A stretch of DNA of 15,619 bases from SVFI01 sp045535935. Lineage in GTDB: Bacteria; Bacillota; Clostridia; Lachnospirales; Lachnospiraceae. Both the position numbers and the translations under genes were made by a program. This document shows positions 1 through 8,059 of the stretch, in pieces. How positions within the stretch are numbered: the first letter of the stretch is position 1; the number at the start of each line of letters is the position of its first letter. The notes beneath the pieces were generated by a model. That model had not been told where the DNA came from and did no database searches. It saw only the letters and a program-made list of their open reading frames with translations. Where the stretch lies: contig JAZSMO010000015.1 in assembly GCA_045535935.1 (NCBI GenBank), positions 1-15,619 of the forward strand, in the 5' to 3' direction.

Positions 1-1805
1 ATGTGATCGGCGACGCTTACGTGGATCATCCGTCTTTCGGACCGGCTATCATATCCCGTGTGCTCCAGTCACACGGTTATACGGTCGGTATCATTTCACA
101 GCCGGATTGGAAAAAAGATGACAGTATTGCGGTTCTCGGAACACCGCGGCTTGGATTTTTGATTTCGGGCGGCAATATGGATTCCATGGTAAATCATTAC
201 TTTGTTTCCAAAAAAAGAAGACCGAAAGATGCTTACACACCGGGTGGCGTTATGGGCAAAAGACCGGATCGAGCCGTTGTTGTATACGGCAATCTGATCC
301 GCCGCACATTTAAAGAGACCCCGATCATTATCGGCGGAATCGAAGCAAGTCTTCGACGACTTGCACATTACGATTATTGGTCGGATTCGTTCAAACGCTC
401 CATTCTTTTAGACAGCGGTGCAGATTTAATCTCGTATGGCATGGGAGAAAAATCAATCATTGAAATCGCCGATGCGCTTGCGGGAGGTTTACCGGTTTCT
501 GATATCACTTATATCAAAGGAACGGTTTTCAAAACCCGGTCCGAAGCGTGTTTTTACGATGAAATCCGTCTGCCTTCTTACGAGGAAGCAAAAGAAAACA
601 AAAAGCTCTATGCCGAAAGTTTTAAGATACAGTCGGAAAACACAGATCCATTCACCGCCAAAATGCTGGTTGAGGAGTATCCGCATAACATATATGTTGT
701 ACAGAATCCACCGCAAGAGCCGCTGACTACAGAAGAAATGGATGATGTCTATGCACTGCCTTATACCCGCCGGGCGCACCCGTCTTACGATACACTCGGT
801 GGTGTTCCGGCCACAAAGGAAATACAGTTTTCGCTGATTAGTAACCGTGGTTGTTTCGGAGGATGCAGCTTTTGTGCACTTACCTTCCATCAGGGGCGTA
901 TCATTCAGACACGAAGCCATGAATCCATTCTGAAAGAAGCAGAAGAGATGACGAAGGACAAGGCATTTAAGGGCTATATTCATGATGTCGGAGGCCCTAC
1001 TGCCAATTTTCGACACCCATCCTGCAAAAAACAGACCAAATTCGGAGTTTGCAAAGAGAAACAATGTCTGTTCCCGGAACCGTGTAAAAATCTGGTTGCG
1101 GATCATTCCGACTATGTATCGCTGCTTCGCAAGCTCAGAAGCCTTCCGAAAGTCAAAAAAGTGTTTATCCGATCCGGAATTCGTTTTGACTATTTGCTTG
1201 CAGATAAAAAAGATTTGTTCTTTGATGAATTGATTCGTTATCATGTGAGCGGACAGTTGAAGGTGGCACCGGAACATATCTGTGACACGGTTTTGAAGCG
1301 TATGGGTAAGCCTCCGGTCGCAGTGTTTGAACAGTTTTCAAAAAAATACCGGCAAAAAAATGAAAAATTTCATATGGATCAATATGTTGTCCCATATCTG
1401 ATGTCGTCTCATCCGGGATCCACGCTGAAGGAAGCAATTGCGCTGGCAGAATATGTTCGTGACCTCGGTTATATGCCGCAGCAGGTGCAGGATTTTTATC
1501 CGACGCCATCCACAATGTCGACCGTTATGTATTATACAGGCATTGATCCGAGAGATATGTCATCGGTGTATGTTGTTCGCAATCCGCATGAAAAAGCAAT
1601 GCAGCGGGCACTGATCCAATATAAAAATCCGGAAAATTATGATTTGGTTAAGGAGGCTCTGATCACATGCCACAGAGAAGATTTGATCGGATTCGACAAA
1701 AAATGTCTGATTCCGCCCCGCAAAATGTCTCCTAGACAAAAGCCGGAAGCAAGCCCCAAAAGACCAACATCGAACAAAAAGAATCATAGAAAGGGCAAAA
1801 AATGA
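1..1805 (+). CDS. YgiQ family radical SAM protein, 5'-truncated
   Basis: This is a member of the YgiQ (TIGR03904) radical SAM family, whose substrate is unknown. The visible 600 residues carry the radical SAM cluster motif CFGGCSFC (Cys284, Cys288 and Cys291, counting from the codon at position 3). These cysteines bind the 4Fe-4S cluster that cleaves S-adenosylmethionine. The N-terminal part GDAYVDHPSFG and the GGIEASLRR stretch are typical of the family, as is the C-terminal region with DFYPTPSTMSTVMYYTG. The tail is rich in Lys, Arg and Pro and probably disordered. The gene enters the window already open: the GTG at position 3 lies inside the usual N-terminal strand, so about 20-25 residues are missing upstream. 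Its stop overlaps the next start as ATGA (1802-1805), which suggests translational coupling. The family assignment is firm, but the biological role is not known. Confidence 0.93.
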   Translation, partial: VIGDAYVDHPSFGPAIISRVLQSHGYTVGIISQPDWKKDDSIAVLGTPRLGFLISGGNMDSMVNHYFVSKKRRPKDAYTPGGVMGKRPDRAVVVYGNLIRRTFKETPIIIGGIEASLRRLAHYDYWSDSFKRSILLDSGADLISYGMGEKSIIEIADALAGGLPVSDITYIKGTVFKTRSEACFYDEIRLPSYEEAKENKKLYAESFKIQSENTDPFTAKMLVEEYPHNIYVVQNPPQEPLTTEEMDDVYALPYTRRAHPSYDTLGGVPATKEIQFSLISNRGCFGGCSFCALTFHQGRIIQTRSHESILKEAEEMTKDKAFKGYIHDVGGPTANFRHPSCKKQTKFGVCKEKQCLFPEPCKNLVADHSDYVSLLRKLRSLPKVKKVFIRSGIRFDYLLADKKDLFFDELIRYHVSGQLKVAPEHICDTVLKRMGKPPVAVFEQFSKKYRQKNEKFHMDQYVVPYLMSSHPGSTLKEAIALAEYVRDLGYMPQQVQDFYPTPSTMSTVMYYTGIDPRDMSSVYVVRNPHEKAMQRALIQYKNPENYDLVKEALITCHREDLIGFDKKCLIPPRKMSPRQKPEASPKRPTSNKKNHRKGKK

Positions 1806-2572
1806 AAATCGCAGTCATCACCGGAGCTTCTTCCGGAATGGGAGAAGAGTTTGCAAAACAGATAGACCAAAAATGTATCGGTCTGGATGAAATATGGTTG
1901 ATTGCCAGACGAAAAGATCGCATGGAAGCACTGGCAGACACATTGACTACCGCAGTCAAAATTATTGAAATGGATCTGACACAGAAATATGACTATGCAA
2001 AGCTGGAACATCTGCTCCAAACCGTTTCACCGCAGGTCTGTCTTGCGGTAAACTGTGCCGGTTATGGAAAAACAGGACCGTTTTCGCACATTTCTCTCGA
2101 TGACAATTTGGGAATGATTGACTTAAACTGCAGATCTTTGACAAAAATGACTTATCTGCTGTTGCCTTATATGAAGAAAAGAAGTTACCTGATCCAAGTT
2201 GCATCGGTGGCCGGTATGCTGCCGCAACCGAACTTTGCGGTATATGCTGCAAGCAAAGCATACGTGCTTTCGTTTGGCAGAGCACTCCGTGAAGAGTTAC
2301 GCGCAAAAGGTATTTCTGTGACTTGTGTTTGTCCGGGACCGGTAGCGACAGATTTTTTTGCCATTGCAGAAGAAACCGGATCACCGTTTGCGCTGAAAAA
2401 GTATTTTATTGCCAAAAAGGATAAAGTTGTCGCCAAAGCTTTGAAAGATACCTTTTCCCAAAAAGATGTTTCTGTCTACGGAGTCTCCATGAACGCCCTT
2501 CGTGTCATGGTCAAACTTGTTCCGCAGAAGCTGATCTTATATATTTACGGCAAACTTTGCCGTGGCACTTGA
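1802..2572 (+). CDS. SDR family NAD(P)-dependent oxidoreductase
   Basis: A 256-residue classical short-chain dehydrogenase/reductase, probably a soluble cytoplasmic enzyme. The cofactor-binding motif TGASSGMG is at residues 7-14, NCAG (the NNAG equivalent) at 84-87, and the catalytic set Ser135, Tyr148 and Lys152 lies in VASVAG and YAASK. PGPVATDFF follows, as usual after the active site. Arg36 and Arg37 after the second strand hint at NADP(H) rather than NAD(H), which is an inference. The start is the ATG inside the ATGA overlap with the YgiQ gene, with GAAAGGG six bases upstream. The substrate cannot be read from the sequence, and the neighbours (radical SAM, membrane protein, RNA modification) do not point to a pathway. 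Confidence 0.93.
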   Translation: MKIAVITGASSGMGEEFAKQIDQKCIGLDEIWLIARRKDRMEALADTLTTAVKIIEMDLTQKYDYAKLEHLLQTVSPQVCLAVNCAGYGKTGPFSHISLDDNLGMIDLNCRSLTKMTYLLLPYMKKRSYLIQVASVAGMLPQPNFAVYAASKAYVLSFGRALREELRAKGISVTCVCPGPVATDFFAIAEETGSPFALKKYFIAKKDKVVAKALKDTFSQKDVSVYGVSMNALRVMVKLVPQKLILYIYGKLCRGT

Positions 2573-2577
2573 AAGGA
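2572..2577 (+). promoter_or_regulatory. ribosome binding site choosing the ATG at 2586
   Basis: AAAGGA lies immediately after the TGA of the dehydrogenase gene and eight bases before the ATG at 2586. It supports this start over the in-frame GTG at 2562. Confidence 0.65.
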
Positions 2578-2585
2578 AAATTGTT

Positions 2586-3149
2586 ATGAACAAACTACAA
2601 AAAGGCGAAAAAGGCTATTTTACCGTCAAAAAAAAGAGAGAACTGTTCAAAACCATATGTTTGTTTGCCGTTCCGATTGCCCTGTTTATCGCAGGCTATG
2701 TTACGACCAAAACCAGATTAAACCTTCTCTCCATTGTCGCCGTGCTCGGAATGCTTCCGGCCAGCCGAAGTCTGGTAACATTGATCATGTATTTAAAAGC
2801 TTCCGTCATATCCGAGGAAGATTATGAAAAAGTGAAAGAATTGACAACGCCCCTCACGGGATCCTTCGACAATGTGTTTACCACCTATGAAAAGACCTAT
2901 GAGGTACCGTCGCTGGTTGTTCGAAGCGGGAACGTATGCGGATATACAGCCAAAGAATACAAAACCCTTTCCGCTCTGGAAAAACATTTGGAAACCTGCA
3001 TAAAAAAAGAAGGGTATTCTGTCAATGTTAAGATCTTTGAGACATTGGATGCATATAGAGGAAGATTGGAAAGCCTAAACAAACTTCCGGAAAATGACAA
3101 AGAAAAGGATTTGGCCATCCGTCAGATTTTATTTGAAATTTCATTGTAA
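2586..3149 (+). CDS. unknown two-helix membrane protein
   Basis: I do not recognise this 187-residue protein. It begins with a Lys-rich segment (residues 1-23), followed by two hydrophobic stretches at about 22-41 and 45-69 that look like a transmembrane hairpin. A charged soluble domain of about 115 residues follows. The positive N-terminus and the short connecting loop TKTRLN give no clear orientation by themselves. A GTG at 2562 in the same frame would add eight residues and overlap the dehydrogenase gene, but the ATG at 2586 has AAAGGA eight bases upstream and is preferred. It lies 13 bases after the dehydrogenase stop and 26 bases before the rluA-type gene, so it is probably co-transcribed with both. 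The ORF is surely real given its packing, but the function is unknown. Confidence 0.82.
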   Translation: MNKLQKGEKGYFTVKKKRELFKTICLFAVPIALFIAGYVTTKTRLNLLSIVAVLGMLPASRSLVTLIMYLKASVISEEDYEKVKELTTPLTGSFDNVFTTYEKTYEVPSLVVRSGNVCGYTAKEYKTLSALEKHLETCIKKEGYSVNVKIFETLDAYRGRLESLNKLPENDKEKDLAIRQILFEISL

Positions 3150-3175
3150 AAAAACAACGGGAAAGTGAGTTTTCT

Positions 3176-4168
3176 ATGAAAGAATATACCGTTTCCGCAC
3201 AGGAGAGCGGCCAGAAATGTATCCGGTATTGCGAAAAGATTTTACCCAAAGCCGGTACGGGATTTTTATATAAAATGCTTCGAAAAAAGAATATTACCCT
3301 CAACGGAAAAAAATCCGACGGTACAGAACGACTGCAGACCGGCGATGTGATTCGTTTTTTCTTCTCTGATGAGACATTTTTGATGTTTTCCGGCAAAGCT
3401 GTACCGGCTAAGTCGTACGAGCATCAAAAAATTCCTGTTCTGGACCATAATAACATTCTTTACGAGGATAAAGATATTCTTCTTTACAACAAGCCATCCG
3501 GTCTGTTGTCTCAAAAAGCCGAACCAAAAGATATTTCACTCAATGAAATGTTCTTGGAATATTTAGCTCAAACCGAAAAAGAGAACAGCATCAGCAAACC
3601 ATCCATCTGTAATAGGCTGGACCGTAACACTTCGGGAATTGTAATCTGCGGAAAAACATATCAGGGGCTCAAAACAATGAATGCCATGCTTGCAGAGCGG
3701 AGTGTCGGAAAATTTTACCATTGTATTGTTGCAGGCTGCGTCAAAGAACCGATTCGCCTTGCGGGGTATCTGAAAAAAGATGCGAAAACCAACAAGGTGA
3801 CGGTAAAAAAAGAACCTTTTGCCGATGCTTCCTATATAGAGACAGAGATTTATCCGAAAAAAACACAAAAAAATTGCTCGCTTCTTGAAGTACATCTGAT
3901 TACCGGAAAAACGCATCAGATTCGTTCTCACCTTGCGTTTCTCGGTCATCCGATTCTCGGTGATCAAAAATACGGCAATCCGGCGATCAATGAAACCTAT
4001 AAAAGAAAGTACGGATTGAAAAGCCAGTTGCTTCATGCATATCGGATTGAATTTCCGACGATGGAAGAGCCTTTTGTTCATTTGAGCCAAAAGCAGTTTG
4101 TTGCGCCGAAACCATCATTGTTTGAGAAAATCGAAAAGGAGGAACTCCGTGGCAACGTGGAATTCTAG
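3176..4168 (+). CDS. RluA family pseudouridine synthase
   Basis: A 330-residue RNA pseudouridine synthase of the RluA/RluC/RluD family, which isomerises uridine in rRNA or tRNA. An S4-like RNA-binding segment spans about residues 28-63 (FLYKMLRKKNITLNGKK, then GDVIRFFF). The catalytic domain holds NRLDRNTSG at 146-154, with Asp149 as the expected nucleophile; the usual His before RLD is Asn here. The later GKTHQIRSHLAFLGHPILGD stretch is the other family signature. The length fits RluC/RluD-like enzymes, but the target uridine cannot be assigned. The upstream ribosome site is weak (GGGAAAG or AGTGAG, 3159-3169). The end overlaps the recU start by 20 bases, which suggests coupled translation of the two genes. 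Confidence 0.92.
   Translation: MKEYTVSAQESGQKCIRYCEKILPKAGTGFLYKMLRKKNITLNGKKSDGTERLQTGDVIRFFFSDETFLMFSGKAVPAKSYEHQKIPVLDHNNILYEDKDILLYNKPSGLLSQKAEPKDISLNEMFLEYLAQTEKENSISKPSICNRLDRNTSGIVICGKTYQGLKTMNAMLAERSVGKFYHCIVAGCVKEPIRLAGYLKKDAKTNKVTVKKEPFADASYIETEIYPKKTQKNCSLLEVHLITGKTHQIRSHLAFLGHPILGDQKYGNPAINETYKRKYGLKSQLLHAYRIEFPTMEEPFVHLSQKQFVAPKPSLFEKIEKEELRGNVEF
4134..4142 (+). promoter_or_regulatory. ribosome binding site deciding the recU start
   Basis: AAAAGGAGG lies inside the end of the pseudouridine synthase gene, six bases before GTG 4149. The open frame extends upstream to 4098, but this site and the family N-terminus both place the real start at the GTG. Confidence 0.85.
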
Positions 4169-4691
4169 AGGTCTGAGAGGTTCTGCATTGGAAGAACTGG
4201 TCAACCGAACCAACGAAAAATACAGAGAAAACGGACTTGCCCTTATGCAGAAGGTTCCGACACCGATTACTCCGATCAAAATGGACAAAGAGACCCGACA
4301 TATCACCCTTGCATATTTTGATCAAAAAAGTACGGTAGACTACATCGGAACCGTACAGGGCATTCCGGTCTGCTTTGATGCGAAAGAATCGGCCGCCGAA
4401 ACCTTTTCCCTGCAAAACATTCATGAACACCAGGTTCAGTTTATGGAAGATTTTGAGAAACAAAACGGAGTGGCATTTTTCCTGATTCACTATACAAAGA
4501 AGGATTTTATGTATTACCTTCCGTTTCGTCATCTGAAAGTATTTTGGGACAGGGCACAGGCGGGAGGCCGCAAAAGTTTCCGCATGGATGAACTTGACAT
4601 GAGTTATGTTCTTCCGAAAAAAAGCGGCATTTTTGTCCCATATCTGGACATGCTCCAAAAGGATCTGATCGACCGCGAAAAACCAGATTGA
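4149..4691 (+). CDS. recU: Holliday junction resolvase RecU
   Basis: A 180-residue RecU, the Firmicutes nuclease that cuts four-way DNA junctions during recombination and repair and helps chromosome segregation. The family pattern is clear: NSRGLRGSALEELVNRTN at the start, KVPTPITP, STVDYIG, VCFDAKES, LQNIHEHQ and FWDRAQAGGRKSFRMDEL. STVDYIG and FDAKES contain the acidic and Lys residues of the PD-(D/E)xK-type active site. The second acidic residue is Asp here where Bacillus subtilis RecU has Glu in FEAKE. The start is GTG with an excellent ribosome site, inside the preceding gene (20-base overlap). The stop TGA is part of the TTGACA -35 box of the his promoter. In Bacillus recU sits beside a penicillin-binding protein gene, whereas here its upstream partner is a pseudouridine synthase. 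Confidence 0.95.
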   Translation: MATWNSRGLRGSALEELVNRTNEKYRENGLALMQKVPTPITPIKMDKETRHITLAYFDQKSTVDYIGTVQGIPVCFDAKESAAETFSLQNIHEHQVQFMEDFEKQNGVAFFLIHYTKKDFMYYLPFRHLKVFWDRAQAGGRKSFRMDELDMSYVLPKKSGIFVPYLDMLQKDLIDREKPD

Positions 4692-4716
4692 CAAGAAAGT
4701 TGAAATTGTGTATACT
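4688..4716 (+). promoter_or_regulatory. housekeeping promoter of the his operon
   Basis: TTGACA (4688-4693) and TATACT (4711-4716) are separated by exactly 17 bases, which is a near-perfect sigma-A promoter. Transcription should begin around 4722-4725. The -35 box contains the recU stop codon (TGA 4689-4691), so the promoter starts inside the upstream gene. I see no terminator between recU and this promoter, so read-through from upstream is possible. Confidence 0.88.
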
Positions 4717-4728
4717 AGCCATAGTTTT

Positions 4729-4758
4729 GTGTGGTAGCGAATTAGCACTGTACCACAC
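4729..4758 (+). promoter_or_regulatory. perfect inverted repeat in the his leader, candidate operator or RNA hairpin
   Basis: GTGTGGTA (4729-4736) and TACCACAC (4751-4758) are perfect 8-base inverted arms around a 14-base centre. Three further A-T pairs (4726-4728 with 4760-4762) are possible if T4759 is bulged. No T-run follows, so it is not a terminator. It lies a few bases past the predicted transcription start, where a repressor could block transcription, or where the RNA could fold ahead of hisZ. A TrpR-family histidine regulator (YerC/HisR) is one candidate, but that is speculation because I cannot confirm its motif. Confidence 0.6.
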
Positions 4759-4790
4759 TAAAGCAAATAATGAGTAATAATTTAAATAAT

Positions 4791-4797
4791 AAAGGAG
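4791..4797 (+). promoter_or_regulatory. ribosome binding site of hisZ
   Basis: AAAGGAG lies eight bases before ATG 4806. An in-frame ATG at 4770 would add twelve Asn-rich residues, but it has no ribosome site and HisZ proteins normally begin close to the HTPEGVRD motif. Confidence 0.75.
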
Positions 4798-4805
4798 ACA
4801 GCCCT

Positions 4806-6089
4806 ATGGAAAACAGGCTTATACATACACCGGAAGGTGTTCGTGACATTTACGGAAATGAACTTCGCAAGAAAAATATCGTATGCGATAAATTGATGCA
4901 TGCATTTCATTCTTTTGGCTATAAAGAGATTCAGACTCCGGTTTTCGAGTATTTCGATGTGTTTTCCAACGAAATCGGAACAACAAAAAGCAATGAGCTT
5001 TACAAATTTTTTGACAAAGAAGGAAATACCTTGGTTCTTCGTCCGGACTTTACACCTTCCATGGCAAGATGTGCTGCAAAATATTATATGGATGAAGATA
5101 TTGCGGTTCGTTTTTCCTACTGCGGCAACACGTTTACCAACACTTCCGAATTACAGGGAAAACTGAAGGAGGTTACACAGACCGGAGTGGAGCTGATCGG
5201 TGATGACTCTTCGTCTGCGGATGCGGAACTGATTCATCTGGCTGTGAAAGCTTTGAAAGAAAGTGGTTTAAAAGATTTTCAAATCAGCATCGGTGAAATT
5301 GAATTCTTTAAGGGATTATGTGAGGAAGCCGGACTTTCCGAGGAGATGGAAAGCCAGGTGCGCAAACTCATTTCCAACAAAAATTATTTCGGTGTGGAAG
5401 AGTACATCACAGAAGGCGGTATCGAAAAGCAAAAAGCAGAAGCCTTTATGAAAGTAACCGAACTGTTCGGTTCTTATGAGTGTCTGGACGAAGCCGGAAG
5501 TCTTGTGACGAATGAAAAGAGCCTGCGTGCTGTCAAACGCCTGCAAAAGCTCTATGATATGCTGAAGGATTTCGGTGATGAAAAATATATTTCCTTTGAC
5601 CTCGGAATGGTCAGCAAATACAACTATTATACCGGTATTATTTTTAAAGCATATACCTACGGGGTCGGCGATGCCATCTTAAAAGGCGGAAGATATGACA
5701 AATTGCTTGCTTCTTTCGGAAAGAGCGCACCTGCTGTCGGTTTTATGATTGTTGCGGACGATCTGATGATCGCATTGAACAGTCAAAAGCTGGCTCCTCA
5801 ATGTGCTCCGTACATTGAGTACGTATTATATGACAAAGCCATGTACAAGGGCGCTGTAAAGCTTGCGGATAAACGCAGAGAACTGGGTAAATCCGTGGAA
5901 TGTGTTGCATACGATCACAGCAAGTCTCTGAAAGATTATGTCCGCTATGGATACAACAATATGGTAGCTGTTTTGTATCGTCTGACATCAGATGAAAAAG
6001 TACTTGTATATGATCTTTCGGATGACAGCGGAGATGAACTCCCTGTCGACAACTATGATTTTAAGGCATTTTTAAGGAGGGACGAATAG
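4806..6089 (+). CDS. hisZ: ATP phosphoribosyltransferase regulatory subunit HisZ
   Basis: A 427-residue histidyl-tRNA synthetase paralogue that forms a complex with the short HisG and gives it activity and histidine feedback control. The class II synthetase fold is visible in HTPEGVRDIYG (7-17), EIQTPVFEYFDVF, LRPDFTPSMAR (78-88) and LGMVSKYNYYTGIIF. The segment that in true HisRS reads like ERPQxGRxREFxQ is instead NTSELQGKLKEVTQ (112-125), so aminoacylation is not expected. The C-terminal part after about residue 330 is a reduced version of the anticodon-binding region. It is the first gene of the his operon, directly behind the promoter and inverted repeat, and its stop abuts the hisG start. 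The presence of a short hisG next door supports HisZ over HisS. Confidence 0.95.
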   Translation: MENRLIHTPEGVRDIYGNELRKKNIVCDKLMHAFHSFGYKEIQTPVFEYFDVFSNEIGTTKSNELYKFFDKEGNTLVLRPDFTPSMARCAAKYYMDEDIAVRFSYCGNTFTNTSELQGKLKEVTQTGVELIGDDSSSADAELIHLAVKALKESGLKDFQISIGEIEFFKGLCEEAGLSEEMESQVRKLISNKNYFGVEEYITEGGIEKQKAEAFMKVTELFGSYECLDEAGSLVTNEKSLRAVKRLQKLYDMLKDFGDEKYISFDLGMVSKYNYYTGIIFKAYTYGVGDAILKGGRYDKLLASFGKSAPAVGFMIVADDLMIALNSQKLAPQCAPYIEYVLYDKAMYKGAVKLADKRRELGKSVECVAYDHSKSLKDYVRYGYNNMVAVLYRLTSDEKVLVYDLSDDSGDELPVDNYDFKAFLRRDE

Positions 6090-6737
6090 ATGAGTGAAGA
6101 TATGCGTTACCTTACCTTTGCACTCGGAAAAGGAAGACTGGCGAAGAAAACGCTGGAGCTGTTTGAACAGATGGGTATCACCTGTGAAGAGATGAAAGAT
6201 AAGGATTCCAGAAAACTGATTTTCGTCAACGAAGAACATAAATTAAAATTTTTCCTCGCCAAAGGTCCTGACGTTCCTACTTATGTGGAATACGGGGCTG
6301 CAGACATCGGTGTGGTGGGAAAAGATACGCTATTGGAAGAGCAGAGACGTGCATATGAAGTGCTTGATCTGGGATTCGGAAAATGCCGGATGTGTGTCTG
6401 CGGACCGGAAAGTGCCCGTGAACTTCTGCAGCATCACGAAATGATTCGTGTTGCCAGCAAATACCCGAATATTGCAAAGGACTATTTTTATAACAAAAAA
6501 CATCAGACCGTTGATATCATCAAATTAAACGGTTCGGTAGAACTTGGACCGATTGTCGGCCTTTCCGATGTGATTGTCGACATTGTCGAAACCGGATCCA
6601 CACTGCGAGAAAACGGTTTGGATGTACTGGAAGAGATTTGTCTGTTGTCTGCGCGCATGATCGTAAATCAAGTGAGTATGAAAATGGAAGCAGACCGTAT
6701 CAAAAAACTGATCGCAGATATAAAGGAGATTTTATAA
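6090..6737 (+). CDS. hisG: ATP phosphoribosyltransferase catalytic subunit, short form
   Basis: A 215-residue HisG that joins ATP and PRPP to give phosphoribosyl-ATP, the first and committed step of histidine synthesis. FALGKGRL (residues 10-17), GAADIGVVGKDTL (69-81) and the PRPP-binding region DIVETGSTLRENGL are clear. It has the length of the short form and lacks the C-terminal ACT-like regulatory domain of long HisG, so it needs HisZ, which is encoded just upstream. ATG 6090 follows the hisZ stop with no gap and has AAGGAGGG eight bases upstream. An ATG four codons later is less well placed. Confidence 0.97.
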   Translation: MSEDMRYLTFALGKGRLAKKTLELFEQMGITCEEMKDKDSRKLIFVNEEHKLKFFLAKGPDVPTYVEYGAADIGVVGKDTLLEEQRRAYEVLDLGFGKCRMCVCGPESARELLQHHEMIRVASKYPNIAKDYFYNKKHQTVDIIKLNGSVELGPIVGLSDVIVDIVETGSTLRENGLDVLEEICLLSARMIVNQVSMKMEADRIKKLIADIKEIL

Positions 6738-8027
6738 ATGAGAATCATCAAACTTACAAGCGAATCAAAGGACAGTCTTCTGAATGATCTTTTGAAACGC
6801 AGCCCGAACAATTACGGACAATACGAAAAAACCGTGCAGGAAATCATCGAAAATGTTCGCCAAAACGGAGATGAAACATTATTTGAGCTTGCACATAAAT
6901 TTGATAAAAATACAGTGGACGCTTCCAATTTCAAAGTGACGGAAGCCGAGATGGAAGAAGCTTTCTCCCTGATCGAACCTGAATTTGTCGAAGTGATGAA
7001 AAAAGCGGCGGCAAACATTACCGAATATCACCAAAAACAGGTTCGTAACAGCTGGATTGATACAAAACCGGACGGAAGTATCCTCGGACAGAAAATCACC
7101 CCTCTGGACAGTGTCGGTGTCTATGTTCCGGGCGGAAAAGCCGTCTATCCGAGTTCTACCTTGATGACCGTGATTCCGGCCAAAGTTGCAGGTGTTTCCA
7201 AAATTGTCATGACAACACCAGCCGGTCCGGATAACAAAGTGAATCCTGGAACTCTGGTTGCAGCCAAAATCGCAGGCGTAGACGAAATTTATAAAACCGG
7301 CGGTGCACAGGCCATTGCAGCCCTTGCTTTCGGAACGCAGTCCGTTCCTAAGGTAGACAAAATCGTCGGACCGGGAAATATTTTCGTTGCACTTGCCAAA
7401 AAAGCGGTTTACGGCTATGTTAGCATTGACTCTATTGCCGGGCCAAGCGAAATCCTTGTTCTTGCGGACGAGACGGCCAATGCCAGATATGTTGCTGCAG
7501 ACCTTCTTTCCCAGGCAGAACACGATGAACTTGCATCCTCCATTCTGATTACAACCAGCCGGACGCTGGCAGAGGAAGTATCAAAAGAAGTTGATGCTTT
7601 TACGGCTCAGCTCTCCAGAAAAGAGATTATCGAAAAAAGTTTGGAAAACTACGGATACATTCTTGTGGCAGATTCCATGGATGATGCGATTGATGCAGCA
7701 AACGAGATTGCATCCGAGCACATGGAAATCCTGACAGCCAATCCATATGAAACTATGACAAAGATTCGCCATGCAGGGGCAATGTTCCTCGGAAATTATT
7801 CTTCCGAACCGCTCGGAGACTACTTTGCGGGACCGAACCATGTGCTTCCGACAAACGGAACAGCCAAGTTTTTCTCCCCGCTTTCCGTAGATGATTATAT
7901 TAAGAAATCAAGTATCATTTCTTATTCAAGAGAAGCACTTTTGGCAGTACATAAAGACATTGAATTGTTTGCCCGCAAGGAAGGCTTGACTGCACATGAA
8001 AACTCTATTAAAGTAAGATTTGAATAG
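6738..8027 (+). CDS. hisD: histidinol dehydrogenase
   Basis: A 429-residue NAD-dependent, zinc-containing enzyme that oxidises L-histidinol to L-histidine in two steps, the end of the pathway. Expected zinc ligands are Gln259 and His262 (SQAEHDE), Asp361 (LGDYFAGPNH) and His420 (AHENS). The catalytic Glu-His pair is at 327-328 (SEHME). The signature IDSIAGPSEILVLADE spans residues 230-245. Length is normal. ATG 6738 abuts the hisG stop, and TAAAGGAG lies nine bases upstream. Nothing is missing or truncated. Confidence 0.97.
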   Translation: MRIIKLTSESKDSLLNDLLKRSPNNYGQYEKTVQEIIENVRQNGDETLFELAHKFDKNTVDASNFKVTEAEMEEAFSLIEPEFVEVMKKAAANITEYHQKQVRNSWIDTKPDGSILGQKITPLDSVGVYVPGGKAVYPSSTLMTVIPAKVAGVSKIVMTTPAGPDNKVNPGTLVAAKIAGVDEIYKTGGAQAIAALAFGTQSVPKVDKIVGPGNIFVALAKKAVYGYVSIDSIAGPSEILVLADETANARYVAADLLSQAEHDELASSILITTSRTLAEEVSKEVDAFTAQLSRKEIIEKSLENYGYILVADSMDDAIDAANEIASEHMEILTANPYETMTKIRHAGAMFLGNYSSEPLGDYFAGPNHVLPTNGTAKFFSPLSVDDYIKKSSIISYSREALLAVHKDIELFARKEGLTAHENSIKVRFE

Positions 8028-8059
8028 AAAGTATCAAGTATCTAAGGAGGTGTGAAAAG

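Noticed and set aside
489..1277. Long minus-strand open frame of 262 codons opposite the YgiQ gene
   Set aside because: It lies entirely within a well-recognised gene on the other strand, its translation is rich in Cys, Phe and His as expected of a shadow frame, and it has no ribosome site or family match.
4742..4749. TTAGCACT, resembling one half of the HrcA/CIRCE heat-shock operator
   Set aside because: The second arm GAGTGCTAA is absent at the right distance, and his genes are not a heat-shock target.
4770..4805. In-frame upstream ATG of hisZ as a leader peptide or longer HisZ
   Set aside because: It encodes an Asn-rich stretch without His codons, has no ribosome site, and is in frame with hisZ, so it is neither an attenuator peptide nor a likely start.
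6879..7523. Minus-strand open frame of 214 codons opposite hisD
   Set aside because: It is fully antisense to the conserved core of hisD, its composition is typical of a shadow frame, and it has no start context.
8029..8042. Tandem 7-base repeat AAGTATC between hisD and hisB
   Set aside because: It has only two copies, with no further units and no dyad symmetry, so it is likely chance in a short spacer.
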